Assembly: GCA_030681895.1 (NCBI GenBank)
Contig: JAUXRI010000183.1
Span: 1-58,500 of the forward strand
Length of the DNA: 58,500 nucleotides
Direction of reading: 5' to 3'
From: Myxococcales bacterium
Lineage (GTDB): Bacteria > Myxococcota > Myxococcia > Myxococcales > Myxococcaceae
The notes under the pieces are model-generated. The model saw nothing but the letters and a program-made list of their open reading frames with translations, was not told the DNA's origin and searched no databases. Positions 1 to 7,425 of this stretch are shown here, piece after piece. How positions within the stretch are numbered: position 1 is the first letter of the stretch; each line of letters opens with the position of its first letter. The translations under genes were made by a program, and so were the position numbers.

Positions 1-137
1 GACACGCCTGCATCGTCCGACACGCCTGCATCGGACGACACGCCTGCATCGGACGACACGCCTGCATCGGACGACACGCCTGCATCGGACGACACGCCTG
101 CATCGGACGACACGCCTGCATCGACCGACACGCCGGC
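1..137. repeat. 18-bp coding minisatellite, copy A
   Basis: Tandem 18-base units around GACACGCCTGCATCGGAC, several of them identical, encode DAGVSS hexapeptides on the minus strand. The array continues past the window edge. The same unit recurs at 1444-1830. Confidence 0.9.
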
Positions 138-239
138 ATCGGGCACCACCACCGGCTCCAGACATCCGGCGACGAACAGTACGATGAGGGCGACTCGTTT
201 CCTCACGCGGTCGATGCTCGGCCAGTTCCAGATTCTCAT
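1..239 (-). CDS. Repeat-rich lipoprotein, N-terminal part (runs off the left edge)
   Basis: The frame is open from an ATG at 239 to the window edge. A GTG at 206 is an alternative start. The N-terminus has basic residues, a short hydrophobic stretch and the lipobox FVAGC (Cys26 from the ATG), followed by LEPVVVPDAG and then hexapeptides of the form DAGVSS. It is a paralogue of the gene at 331-1932: the signal peptide and its DNA are nearly identical. The likely role is an outer-membrane lipoprotein with a flexible Asp/Ser stalk. The globular part lies outside the window, so no function can be assigned. Confidence 0.7.
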   Translation of the reverse strand, partial: MRIWNWPSIDRVRKRVALIVLFVAGCLEPVVVPDAGVSVDAGVSSDAGVSSDAGVSSDAGVSSDAGVSSDAGVSDDAGV

Positions 240-330
240 CAACTCAGTCGCGCATCCGGCGATATCAACGGCGCCTGGCTGGAGGCCGCGCTGATTCCGC
301 CGTGGCTTCGCCGAAGGGGCCGGTGAGTCG

Positions 331-1932
331 TCACGGGCCAGAAGCAGGGAAGCAGTAGTCGGCCCACGACAGTTGATTCGGGAAGCCTGAGGTACCGAGC
401 CATTCGCCGACTCGCACTCGGCCTCCACCGAGGTCGCCCAAAGCGAACTGACGGGCAGCAGGCGAAGCAATCATGAGCACGGCCCGAGGCCACTCCGCGC
501 GCGTCGCGAACACTCGCGCGCCCGCGTCGGGCTGCCGCCAGTCGAAGAGGAGGGGGGAACCGTTCGCAAAGAACAAGACGAGGTCGGTCTCGCCAACGGT
601 TCGGACGAGGTAGAGACGATCGATTCCGCCGTCGTGAACTGATCGCGCTCCACCGTCTGCCTCGATGGCAAGAAGCGTGTCGCGGTCGCTCGAAGTGCAC
701 CACAGCCGATCGGGTGGAACGCGGAATCGACACTCGGCGAACGCTCCAGGCCACCTGTGAATCAGAGCAATTCCGCCGTCGTTGGTGACCAGGGATGCGA
801 ACGCTCCTGCATCCGTCACGGTCAAGGTGTGGGCAGCGTTTCCGTGCGTAGCGATGACATGCATCACCGCAGGGATGAAAGGACTGAAGCCCGCGTCGCG
901 GGTCACGGAGTCCCACCAGAAGACCTGGCCAAGATCTGGTGCCACGCGAAGACCCGAACGGATGAAAAAGTCGTTCTCGCGCCATGAGCCCCAGAACGTC
1001 AGCGAGTCGCTTGTCGAGAGCGGCCCTTCAACACTCCCGAGGAAAGCCCCCGGCCCCGCATCGAGTCGCATTTGCGTTAGAGCAGTGCAGGGTTGGTTGC
1101 GGAACGCATCGCCACCGTCACCCAGAATCGATTGAACCTGGAAGATCCGATACTCGAGGTTCGCCGATCCGCTCGAGATCAGGCCTCGATGAAGGACACC
1201 TCCGCTCAGAGCCCAAGCGGATGAGTCCGCGGATCTGTAGTTCGAACCCGAGAAGACGTTGGAATCCCAACTGCAAGACATCACGTGGCTCCAGCCCTCA
1301 AACTCGGCTTCGCTACGCAGCACGCCGTCGATTGTCCAAAGGTTGCTGGCGCCAGAGCTGGCAGTTGCGAGCCCGGTGCCGAGCCACGGAACAGACGTGA
1401 CCGAACGCGCAGGACTTGGCCAGCAGGAGAGGCCCGCGTCGGGCACCCCTGCATCGGATGACACGCCTGCATCGGACGACACGCCTGCATCGACCGACAC
1501 GCCCGCATCGATCGACACGCCTGCGTCGGACGACACGCCTGCGTCGGACGACACGCCTGCATCGGACGACACGCCTGCATCGGACGACACGCCTGCGTCG
1601 ATCGACACGCCTGCATCGACTGACACGCTTGCATCGGGCGACAGGCCTGCATCGGACGGCACGCCTGCGTCGACCGACACGCCTGCATCCGACGACACTC
1701 CTGCATCGGACGGCACGCCTGCATCGGACGGCACGCCTGCATCCGACGACACGCCTGCATCGAGCGAATTGCCTGCATCGAGCGAATTGCCTGCATCGGC
1801 CGAGACGCCGCCATCGACCGACACGCCGCCATCCGGCAACGGCTCGACCACCGGTTCCAGACACCCGGCGACGAACACCACGATGAGGGCGACCCGTTTC
1901 GTCACGTACGGCGATGCTCCGTCAGCCATCAA
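331..1932 (-). CDS. Lipoprotein with about 21 DAGVSS-type hexapeptides and a unique C-terminal domain
   Basis: A 533-residue protein with a signal peptide ending in FVAGC (Cys24 from the upstream ATG; a GTG at residue 10 is another possible start). Residues about 33-165 are hexapeptides (GVSSDA, GVPSDA, GVSVDA, GNSLDA and similar), probably an extended acidic stalk. The remaining 370 residues are rich in Trp, Gly and Asp and look like a secreted beta-rich domain, perhaps propeller-like, but I recognise no family. It lies in tandem with a paralogue at the left edge, which points to recent duplication. Array length probably varies between strains. Confidence 0.8.
   Translation of the reverse strand: MMADGASPYVTKRVALIVVFVAGCLEPVVEPLPDGGVSVDGGVSADAGNSLDAGNSLDAGVSSDAGVPSDAGVPSDAGVSSDAGVSVDAGVPSDAGLSPDASVSVDAGVSIDAGVSSDAGVSSDAGVSSDAGVSSDAGVSIDAGVSVDAGVSSDAGVSSDAGVPDAGLSCWPSPARSVTSVPWLGTGLATASSGASNLWTIDGVLRSEAEFEGWSHVMSCSWDSNVFSGSNYRSADSSAWALSGGVLHRGLISSGSANLEYRIFQVQSILGDGGDAFRNQPCTALTQMRLDAGPGAFLGSVEGPLSTSDSLTFWGSWRENDFFIRSGLRVAPDLGQVFWWDSVTRDAGFSPFIPAVMHVIATHGNAAHTLTVTDAGAFASLVTNDGGIALIHRWPGAFAECRFRVPPDRLWCTSSDRDTLLAIEADGGARSVHDGGIDRLYLVRTVGETDLVLFFANGSPLLFDWRQPDAGARVFATRAEWPRAVLMIASPAARQFALGDLGGGRVRVGEWLGTSGFPNQLSWADYCFPASGP
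1444..1830. repeat. 18-bp coding minisatellite, copy B
   Basis: About 20 tandem 18-base units, more diverged than copy A, all in frame on the minus strand and encoding the lipoprotein stalk at 331-1932. The units include GACACGCCTGCATCGGAC and variants ending in GTCGATC or GTCGACC. Confidence 0.9.
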
Positions 1933-1947
1933 CCTTCTTCAACTGCG

Positions 1948-2739
1948 TCACTTCTTCGGCACGCCCCAGAACCAGCTCCCCTCACCGAACGAGCCGACGC
2001 GATACGTCCCGAACTCCCACCGCCACGAATCACCAAGCGGCGCGGTGAAGGCCATCAACTCCTCCCGCGTGTAGCAACGGAACGTACTCACCGTTCCATC
2101 CCACCCCGAGGCGAGCAGCGCGATCGGCGACAGCCACGTCAACGCCGCGCGCGACAGCCGTGACTCATGCGCCAGCACTGGCTCCGCCATCAGCGCCGGA
2201 ATTCCCCACGCCGTCATCGCGAGAAACGAGAGCGGGTTCCGTACCAGCCCCTCCGAGATGAACACCCCCGGAGCATCCTTCGCCATGCCGACCAGCACCT
2301 GCTGCGCGAGCGCCGGCGGAAAATGATGAAACGCGTTGATGATCACCCTCGCGCGCCCGCGCCCCAGCGACGGCTCGATGTTCGTCGCGTCGACCGGCTC
2401 CGGAATGAACGTGATGCGCGCGGGATAGCGGGACGAGAGCTCGCTCCACGCCTCGGGGTGCGGCTGCAGATCGGTCAGCGTGAACGTCGGAGGCTGCTCC
2501 CCACGCGCCATCAACGCCTCGACGAGCACGGCTGCAGGCTCTCCCGCACCGGCCGCGATCTCGAGCACCTCACGCGTTTCACTCGCGTGCAGGAAGTCCA
2601 CGAACGGCTGCACCAGGCCATCGAGCATGCGGCCCCAGCGCAACGTGCGACTCAACGTCGAGATGATCGTTCGCTGCAGCACCTTCGGCACGAAGGGCGC
2701 GTCGTTGAACTCGAACAACTGCAGTCGGGGCAGGGGCAC
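1948..2739 (-). CDS. Class I SAM-dependent methyltransferase-like protein
   Basis: A 263-residue protein. The segment EVLEIAAGAGEPAAVL (about residue 58) matches motif I of Rossmann-fold methyltransferases, TLTDLQPHP (about 87) fits the acidic loop after strand 2, and IINAFHHFPP (about 133) resembles the post-motif segment of small-molecule methyltransferases. The C-terminus is hydrophobic (residues about 165-215), perhaps membrane-associated. The substrate is unknown. It sits 18 bases downstream of a 55-codon gene in the same orientation and may share a transcript with it. Confidence 0.65.
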   Translation of the reverse strand: MPLPRLQLFEFNDAPFVPKVLQRTIISTLSRTLRWGRMLDGLVQPFVDFLHASETREVLEIAAGAGEPAAVLVEALMARGEQPPTFTLTDLQPHPEAWSELSSRYPARITFIPEPVDATNIEPSLGRGRARVIINAFHHFPPALAQQVLVGMAKDAPGVFISEGLVRNPLSFLAMTAWGIPALMAEPVLAHESRLSRAALTWLSPIALLASGWDGTVSTFRCYTREELMAFTAPLGDSWRWEFGTYRVGSFGEGSWFWGVPKK

Positions 2740-2757
2740 GAAGCCCAGCCTGCCAAC

Positions 2758-2925
2758 TCAGTCCATCGGATGCAGCTTCTGCAGCGCGCGAATCACCTTC
2801 TCACGCGGCAGCAGCTTCTTCGCCTTCACCGGCTCGGGAGGCGCGGGCTTCTTCGCAGCGCTCGCCGTCGCCGCCGCCCGCGCGCGCACCAACACCGCCA
2901 CGGGCACCTTCGACTTCGTCGCCAT
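2758..2925 (-). CDS. Small basic Ala/Lys/Pro-rich protein (55 aa)
   Basis: A short gene beginning MATKSKVPVAVLVRARAAA and ending LQKLHPMD. The ATG shares one base with the stop of the preceding gene (TGATG), a typical translational-coupling arrangement. The middle is Lys/Pro/Ala-rich, like a histone-tail or disordered linker, and the C-terminus (LLPREKVIRALQKL) could form one helix. I do not recognise a family. The overlap and ordinary codon use suggest it is real. Confidence 0.55.
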   Translation of the reverse strand: MATKSKVPVAVLVRARAAATASAAKKPAPPEPVKAKKLLPREKVIRALQKLHPMD

Positions 2926-3197
2926 CAGTAGCCCCGCTTCGTCGCGATGCTTCGCAGCAGGCCACCGTTCGACTCGAGGAACGCGCGGAACTCGGCTTCA
3001 GGCAGCCCCATACGCGCGAGCACGCCCGTCACCAGCTCGTCGAGCGGTCGCGGGTCGGCCTTCTTCAGCTCCATCGCGATCTTCAGCATCGCCACGCCGA
3101 ACAACGGGCTCGCCTCGAGCGCCGCAGGCACCGTCTGCTGCTCGAGCTCGACGACTTTCGCGGAACGTCCCATCCCCTTGGGCATGCGCGTGACCAT
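2925..3197 (-). CDS. Small conserved-looking protein of unknown function
   Basis: About 90 residues, with a helical core (ALEASPLFGVAMLKIAMELK, then PLDELVTGVLARMGL). Start candidates are ATGs at 3239, 3197, 3185 and 3173. If the promoter-like sequence at 3193-3221 is real, the first two are excluded and translation starts at 3185 or 3173. No catalytic motif or membrane segment is visible. It overlaps the 55-aa gene by one base, so the two are probably co-expressed. Confidence 0.6.
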   Translation of the reverse strand: MVTRMPKGMGRSAKVVELEQQTVPAALEASPLFGVAMLKIAMELKKADPRPLDELVTGVLARMGLPEAEFRAFLESNGGLLRSIATKRGY

Positions 3198-3221
3198 ACG
3201 TGTAGGGTGAGGTACCGTCAA
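3193..3221 (-). promoter_or_regulatory. Candidate housekeeping promoter
   Basis: On the minus strand TTGACG (3221-3216), a 17-base spacer and TATGGT (3198-3193) give good agreement with a sigma-70-type promoter. This is unusual in such GC-rich DNA. Initiation near 3186 would place the 5' end right at the ATG at 3185. Confidence 0.35.
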
Positions 3222-3302
3222 TGAAGTGCTTGAGATCACACGAAAATCGCGCTCAAGCCGATTTATCGGCCCGCCCGATCGTGTAGTCCGAAGTGCGCGC
3301 GG

Positions 3303-4013
3303 TTAGAGCAGCGCTTCGAGGCGGGTGACGAGCTCGGCCTGCTCGAGCCAGCGCTTCGGGTGCTCGGCCAGCGGCGCCGAGGCGTTCAGCGAACCGCCGA
3401 CCAGCGCGAGCGAGAACGTGGGCCCGGCCGCGAGCGACACCTGCTTCACCTGTGACTTCACCGCTTCCTGCCCGAGCTCATCGCGGAGCACCGACTGGAG
3501 CGCGCTGCAGATGACGTTCCCGAGTTCGACGAGTCCACCCAGGTGCTCCGCCGGCACGTCATCGAGCGCGGCGTTGATCCCAACATCGGCGCCGAGCTTC
3601 TCCTGCAGCTGTTGCCGAAGACGATCGAGCAGCCGACGCGCCTCGAGCTTGGTCGGTGGAGGGCCAGCCGGCGCCGTCACCTGCCCGGCCGACAGCAGCG
3701 CCACGTGGCCTCCCGCCGAGTGCACCGTCAGCGCGGCCACCGCGTCGGCGCGCACGTAGATGACGTCGCTCGAACGATCGTGACGGCTGGTGCCCACCAG
3801 GTGCAGCAACAGCGTCGTGCCGCGCCGCTGATCGAACAGAATGTCGATGATCTCGCCCGTCGCCTGAAACCCGTTCGCGAGGTGCACCGACACGACCGGC
3901 GGGCTCAACGGCTCTCCACGGGCCGCGCGAACCTGGGCGGCGGCGAGCTCGGCGATGAGGTCTTCGAGGCTGCGTGCCGGCAGCGCGCGGATCAGCTTGC
4001 GTTCATCGGTCAT
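3303..4013 (-). CDS. Protein of unknown function with a possible small beta-barrel
   Basis: From the ATG at 4013 (MTDERKLIRALP) it is about 236 residues; an ATG at 4037 is possible. Residues about 38-98 (VSVHLANGFQATGEIIDILF, then TTLLLHLVG, then DVIYVRADAVAALTVH) have the strand pattern of an Sm/SH3-like barrel. The rest is helical with a coiled-coil tendency (KLEARRLLDRLRQQLQEKL). There is no signal peptide, so it is probably cytoplasmic. It is divergent from the kinase at 4139. Confidence 0.6.
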   Translation of the reverse strand: MTDERKLIRALPARSLEDLIAELAAAQVRAARGEPLSPPVVSVHLANGFQATGEIIDILFDQRRGTTLLLHLVGTSRHDRSSDVIYVRADAVAALTVHSAGGHVALLSAGQVTAPAGPPPTKLEARRLLDRLRQQLQEKLGADVGINAALDDVPAEHLGGLVELGNVICSALQSVLRDELGQEAVKSQVKQVSLAAGPTFSLALVGGSLNASAPLAEHPKRWLEQAELVTRLEALL

Positions 4014-4138
4014 CGTCCTGCGAACTTCGCGCATCACGCCATTCGTTGCGACGCCTCATCGCTTGTGGTTGTGTGCCGCGTCACGTTTCGAGGCGGGAAA
4101 CCGGCCTTGAAGGCAGTCTCGGGAGCCCGATTCGACCC

Positions 4139-4786
4139 ATGAAGTTGGAGCACCGCTACATCGTGGTCGAGGGCCCGATCGGCGTCGGCAAGTCGTCGCT
4201 GACGAACATCGTCGCGGAACGCTTCGCCGCGCGTCGCGTGATGGAGGTCGTCGAAGAGAACCCCTTCCTCGCGAGCTTCTACGGCGATCGCGCCAAGTAC
4301 GCGTTCCAGACGCAGATGTTCTTCCTGCTCTCGCGCTTCAAGCAGCAGCAAGACCTCTTCCAGCAAGATCTCTTCAGCGCCGTCACCGTCAGCGACTACC
4401 TCTTCGCGAAAGACCGCATCTTCGCGAACCTCACGCTGCAGTCCGACGAGCTGGGGCTGTACGAGCGGGTCTTCGAGGCGCTCCAGCCGCGCGTCACCAA
4501 GCCCGACCTCGTCATCTACCTGCAGGCCCGCATCGACGTGTTGCTCGCGCGCATCAAGAAGCGCGGCCGCGAGTTCGAGCGCAAGTTCGACCCGACCTAC
4601 CTGGAAGGCCTGTGCAAGGCCTACAACGACTTCTTCTTCCACTACGTCGACACTCCGCTGCTGGTGGTCAACACCTCGGACATCGACTTCGTCAACAACC
4701 CCGCGGACCTGGAGGACCTGTTGTCGGTCGTCCGCCAGACCCGCAAAGGAACGGTGCATTACCAGCCGTTGCCAAGCAGGAAGTAG
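4139..4786 (+). CDS. Deoxynucleoside (dA/dG-type) kinase family protein
   Basis: A 215-residue protein of the usual length for bacterial deoxyadenosine/deoxyguanosine kinases. The P-loop GPIGVGKS is at residues 12-19. VVEENPFL (38-45) carries the substrate-site Glu, DYLFAKDR (87-93 region) matches the DRS-like motif, PDLVIYLQA follows, and the Arg-rich lid is RIKKRGREFERKF (138-150). It probably phosphorylates deoxynucleosides for dNTP salvage. The ATG at 4139 is chosen because homology begins there; the frame upstream is open but unlike a protein. Confidence 0.88.
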   Translation: MKLEHRYIVVEGPIGVGKSSLTNIVAERFAARRVMEVVEENPFLASFYGDRAKYAFQTQMFFLLSRFKQQQDLFQQDLFSAVTVSDYLFAKDRIFANLTLQSDELGLYERVFEALQPRVTKPDLVIYLQARIDVLLARIKKRGREFERKFDPTYLEGLCKAYNDFFFHYVDTPLLVVNTSDIDFVNNPADLEDLLSVVRQTRKGTVHYQPLPSRK

Positions 4787-4895
4787 GCAGTCATGGTGAA
4801 GACGTTCAGCTCGTGACGGCGACCTGGTGACAGGCGGCGAAGCACGGAGCGGAACAAGACCTGGATCCACCTGGACCGGGATCTCGCAACACAAC

Positions 4896-4913
4896 GGGGC
4901 AGCGCGGCGCCCC
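4896..4913 (+). terminator. GC-rich hairpin between the kinase gene and panB
   Basis: GGGGC, an 8-base loop and GCCCC, followed by TCTTT. This is a weak intrinsic terminator for the kinase gene, or a structure in the panB leader. The T-tract is short. Confidence 0.35.
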
Positions 4914-4969
4914 TCTTTGGAGTTCGCCGCACAGACAGCGCCCAACCAGAGGCGACTTGGAGGTGAACC

Positions 4970-5857
4970 GTGAACAAGGTCACCATCCACACACTGAAGA
5001 AGCAGAAACTTGCAGGTCAGAAGATCTGCATGGTCACCGCTTACGACGCGACCTTCGCGCGCATCCTCGATGAGGCTGGCGCCGATGTGCTGCTGGTGGG
5101 CGATTCGCTGGGCATGGTGGTGCAGGGCAACGATTCGACGTTGCCGGTCACCATGGACCAGATGCTGTACCACTCGAAGGCCGTCACCCGCGGAGCGCAG
5201 CGCGCGCACGTCGTCGGCGACATGCCCTTCATGAGCTACCAGAACTCGGTGGACGAGGCCGTGCGCAACGCGGGCCGGCTCATCGCCGAGGGCAACGTGG
5301 GCTCGGTGAAGCTCGAAGGCGGTACCGAGTTCGCCGAGGTCATCTCGCGCATCGTGCGCGCGTCGATTCCCGTCATGGGCCACATCGGCCTGACGCCGCA
5401 GTCGGTGCACAAGATGGGCGGCTACATCGTGCAGGGCCGCGACGAAGACACCGCGCGCAAGCTCGTGGAAGACGCCGTCGCGCTCGAACAGGCCGGTTGC
5501 TACGCGCTCGTGCTCGAAGGCGTGCCGCTCGAGCTGGCCAAGACGATCACCAGCCGCCTCTCGATTCCCACCATCGGCATCGGCGCCGGCAAGCACTGCG
5601 ATGGCCAGGTGCTGGTCTGTTACGACCTGCTCGGCCTCAACCCGCACTTCAAGCCGAAGTTCGTCAAGCGCTACGCCGATGGCCACGCGACGGTGAGCCA
5701 GGCCGCGCAGACGTTCTTCACCGAGGTGCGCGCAGGCTCGTTCCCCGATGAAGACCACTCGTTCCGCTCGACGACGATGCGGCTGGTGGCGTCGAACCCC
5801 GACGTGCAGCCGACCGAGCGGGAAGAGAAGAGCGGCGTGTACGGCGTTCCGGTCTGA
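4970..5857 (+). CDS. panB: 3-methyl-2-oxobutanoate hydroxymethyltransferase (PanB)
   Basis: A 295-residue protein, slightly longer than usual because of a C-terminal tail. It transfers a hydroxymethyl group from methylene-tetrahydrofolate to 2-oxoisovalerate, the first committed step of pantothenate synthesis. Family segments include ICMVTAYDATFARILDEAG, DVLLVGDSLGMVVQG with the metal-binding Asp, VVGDMPFMSY, GSVKLEGG, PVMGHIGLTPQSV and TIGIGAGKHCDGQVLV. The start is GTG, decided by a strong GGAGGT at 4959-4964. panC lies 3.8 kb downstream rather than adjacent. Confidence 0.96.
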   Translation: MNKVTIHTLKKQKLAGQKICMVTAYDATFARILDEAGADVLLVGDSLGMVVQGNDSTLPVTMDQMLYHSKAVTRGAQRAHVVGDMPFMSYQNSVDEAVRNAGRLIAEGNVGSVKLEGGTEFAEVISRIVRASIPVMGHIGLTPQSVHKMGGYIVQGRDEDTARKLVEDAVALEQAGCYALVLEGVPLELAKTITSRLSIPTIGIGAGKHCDGQVLVCYDLLGLNPHFKPKFVKRYADGHATVSQAAQTFFTEVRAGSFPDEDHSFRSTTMRLVASNPDVQPTEREEKSGVYGVPV

Positions 5858-5868
5858 CGTGTCCTGCT

Positions 5869-5995
5869 GATCGGCTGGAATTCGGGCCCTGAGGCAAGTA
5901 AGGCTTCCGTTTCGAGCCTGAAATCCAGCCGGTCGCATGGAAAATCGAGCTCAAACGCGCTATGACGTCGTCATGGCGCGAAAATCCAGCCGATC
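5869..5995. promoter_or_regulatory. Three copies of a 14-bp element around the hipB start
   Basis: The consensus AAWTCCAGCCGRTC occurs inverted at 5869-5882 and direct at 5921-5934 and 5982-5995. The first two form an imperfect inverted repeat between panB and hipB, and the third falls inside the first codons of hipB. HipB-type antitoxins bind repeated operators upstream of their own gene, so these are candidate autoregulatory sites. The first pair could alternatively act as a panB hairpin, though the loop is long (38 bases). Confidence 0.45.
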
Positions 5996-6233
5996 GGCAG
6001 GCTCTCCTGCACAGTCGTGGGCGATCCGGCTCGGTGAAGAGCTCCGTGCGCGTCGGAAGGTGTTGCGGCTGACGCAGGCGGAGCTGTCGGCGCTCGCGGG
6101 CTGCGGCCCCGACTTTCTCTACGATCTCGAGCGGGGGAAGCCGACCATTCGGCTCGACAAGCTCATCCCCGTGCTCGAGGTCCTTGGCCTCGAGCTGAAG
6201 GTCGGTGCGCGTGCCTCCACGTCGACCAGCTGA
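5973..6233 (+). CDS. hipB: HipB-like XRE family helix-turn-helix antitoxin/regulator
   Basis: About 86 residues from the ATG at 5973. The helix-turn-helix spans RLGEELRARRKVLRLTQAEL through DLERGKPTIRLDKLIPVLEVLGLEL, the usual HipB/XRE pattern. It overlaps hipA by 29 bases, the normal arrangement for hipBA modules, and presumably binds HipA and represses the operon. No clear ribosome-binding site precedes the ATG; an upstream in-frame ATG at 5937 is possible. Confidence 0.85.
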   Translation: MARKSSRSAGSPAQSWAIRLGEELRARRKVLRLTQAELSALAGCGPDFLYDLERGKPTIRLDKLIPVLEVLGLELKVGARASTSTS

Positions 6234-7425
6234 TCCCACGAGCGTCGACCAGCTCGACATCTTCCGGAACGCCGAGCGCATCGGCGTGCTCCGGCGCACC
6301 TCGCATGGGGCCGCGTTCGAGTACGAGGCCGCGTTCTTCGAGGCGCATCGTCACCTGCCGGGAGGCGTGGCGACGTCGCTTCCGTACGCGAAACGATCGA
6401 TCGAAACGACGGGCGTCAATCTCCCGACCTACTTCGCGGGGCTCCTGCCTGAGGGGTTGCGGCTCAAGATGCTGCTGCAGCGCGTGAAGACGTCAGGGGA
6501 CGATCTGTTCTCGCTGCTCGTCGCGTCGGGCTCGGACACGATCGGCGACCTGTTTGCGGTGTTGCCCGGCCATACGCCTCAGTTCGATGACGGTGGGGCC
6601 GAGCTCGATCTGGCCGAGGTCTCGTTTCAGGAGCTGTTCGAGCAAAGCCTCGAGACCGCGACGGAGCCTGCGGTGCCTGGCGTGCAGGCGAAGCTCTCGC
6701 CCAGCGTCATCTCGTTTCCGTTCGGCACGCGCGGCAAGCGGTGGATCCTCAAGCTCGACCCGCCTGACAAACCCGGACTCGTGCGGAACGAATCGTTCTT
6801 CATGGGGATGGCGCATGCCTGCGGGCTCGATGTCGCGCGGACGAAGCTGGTGGCCGATCGAATGGGAGCGCCCGGTTTGCTGGTCGAGCGCTTCGATCGC
6901 CGGCGCGAGCACCGTCGATGGGTCGGCGTGCATCAGGAAGACGCGTGTCAGCTGCTCGACCGTTACCCGGCGGACAAATACCGGCTGAGCATCAACGACA
7001 TCGCGAAGGCGTTCTCGCGCTTCGCTGCGGCGCCCACCGTCGAGGTGCTGCGGCTGGTCGAGCTGGTCGCGTTCAGCTTCGTCATCGGGAATGGCGATCT
7101 GCACGCGAAGAACATCAGCCTGCTCGGCGGTGACGGAGCGCTCCAGCTGAGCCCGGCGTACGATCTGCTCTCGACCCGGCCGTACGGTGATCGGCAGCTC
7201 GCGCTGATGCTCGACGGCAGGAACGACAAGCTCACGCGCAAGCACCTGCTCGAGTTCGGTCAGCGATTTGGTGTCGCAGTGAAGGCGATCGACGCGCGCC
7301 TCGATCGACTGACCGACCGCGCTCGCCCCTTCATCGATGACGTGAAGACGCTCGGGCTCGAGACGAAGCGGGAACGCCAACTCCGGGAGTTGATGACGAG
7401 CCGTCTCGACGCCATCGGCACGTGA
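6205..7425 (+). CDS. hipA: HipA-like Ser/Thr kinase (toxin of a type II module)
   Basis: A 406-residue protein. The N-terminal subdomain includes YFAGLLPEGLR (76-86). The kinase core has the glycine-rich loop VPGVQAKLS (157-165), a candidate ATP-binding Lys in WILKLDPP (183), the catalytic loop GNGDLHAKN (295-303) and the metal site SPAYDLL (316-322, Asp320). All key residues are present, so it is probably active. HipA kinases of this type phosphorylate translation factors such as glutamyl-tRNA synthetase and cause growth arrest; the target here is unknown. GTG 6205 or GTG 6211 may be the start. Confidence 0.9.
   Translation: MRVPPRRPADPTSVDQLDIFRNAERIGVLRRTSHGAAFEYEAAFFEAHRHLPGGVATSLPYAKRSIETTGVNLPTYFAGLLPEGLRLKMLLQRVKTSGDDLFSLLVASGSDTIGDLFAVLPGHTPQFDDGGAELDLAEVSFQELFEQSLETATEPAVPGVQAKLSPSVISFPFGTRGKRWILKLDPPDKPGLVRNESFFMGMAHACGLDVARTKLVADRMGAPGLLVERFDRRREHRRWVGVHQEDACQLLDRYPADKYRLSINDIAKAFSRFAAAPTVEVLRLVELVAFSFVIGNGDLHAKNISLLGGDGALQLSPAYDLLSTRPYGDRQLALMLDGRNDKLTRKHLLEFGQRFGVAVKAIDARLDRLTDRARPFIDDVKTLGLETKRERQLRELMTSRLDAIGT

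Noticed and set aside
1..1850. Short tandem repeats suggesting a CRISPR array
   Set aside because: Units are 18 bases without unique spacers, are in frame with a lipoprotein signal peptide, and encode regular hexapeptides.
4034..5938. Long minus-strand open frame of 634 codons opposite the kinase gene and panB
   Set aside because: The composition (Arg/His/Val/Glu-rich without hydrophobic pattern) is that of an antisense shadow in GC-rich DNA, while the plus strand holds two well-recognised enzymes.
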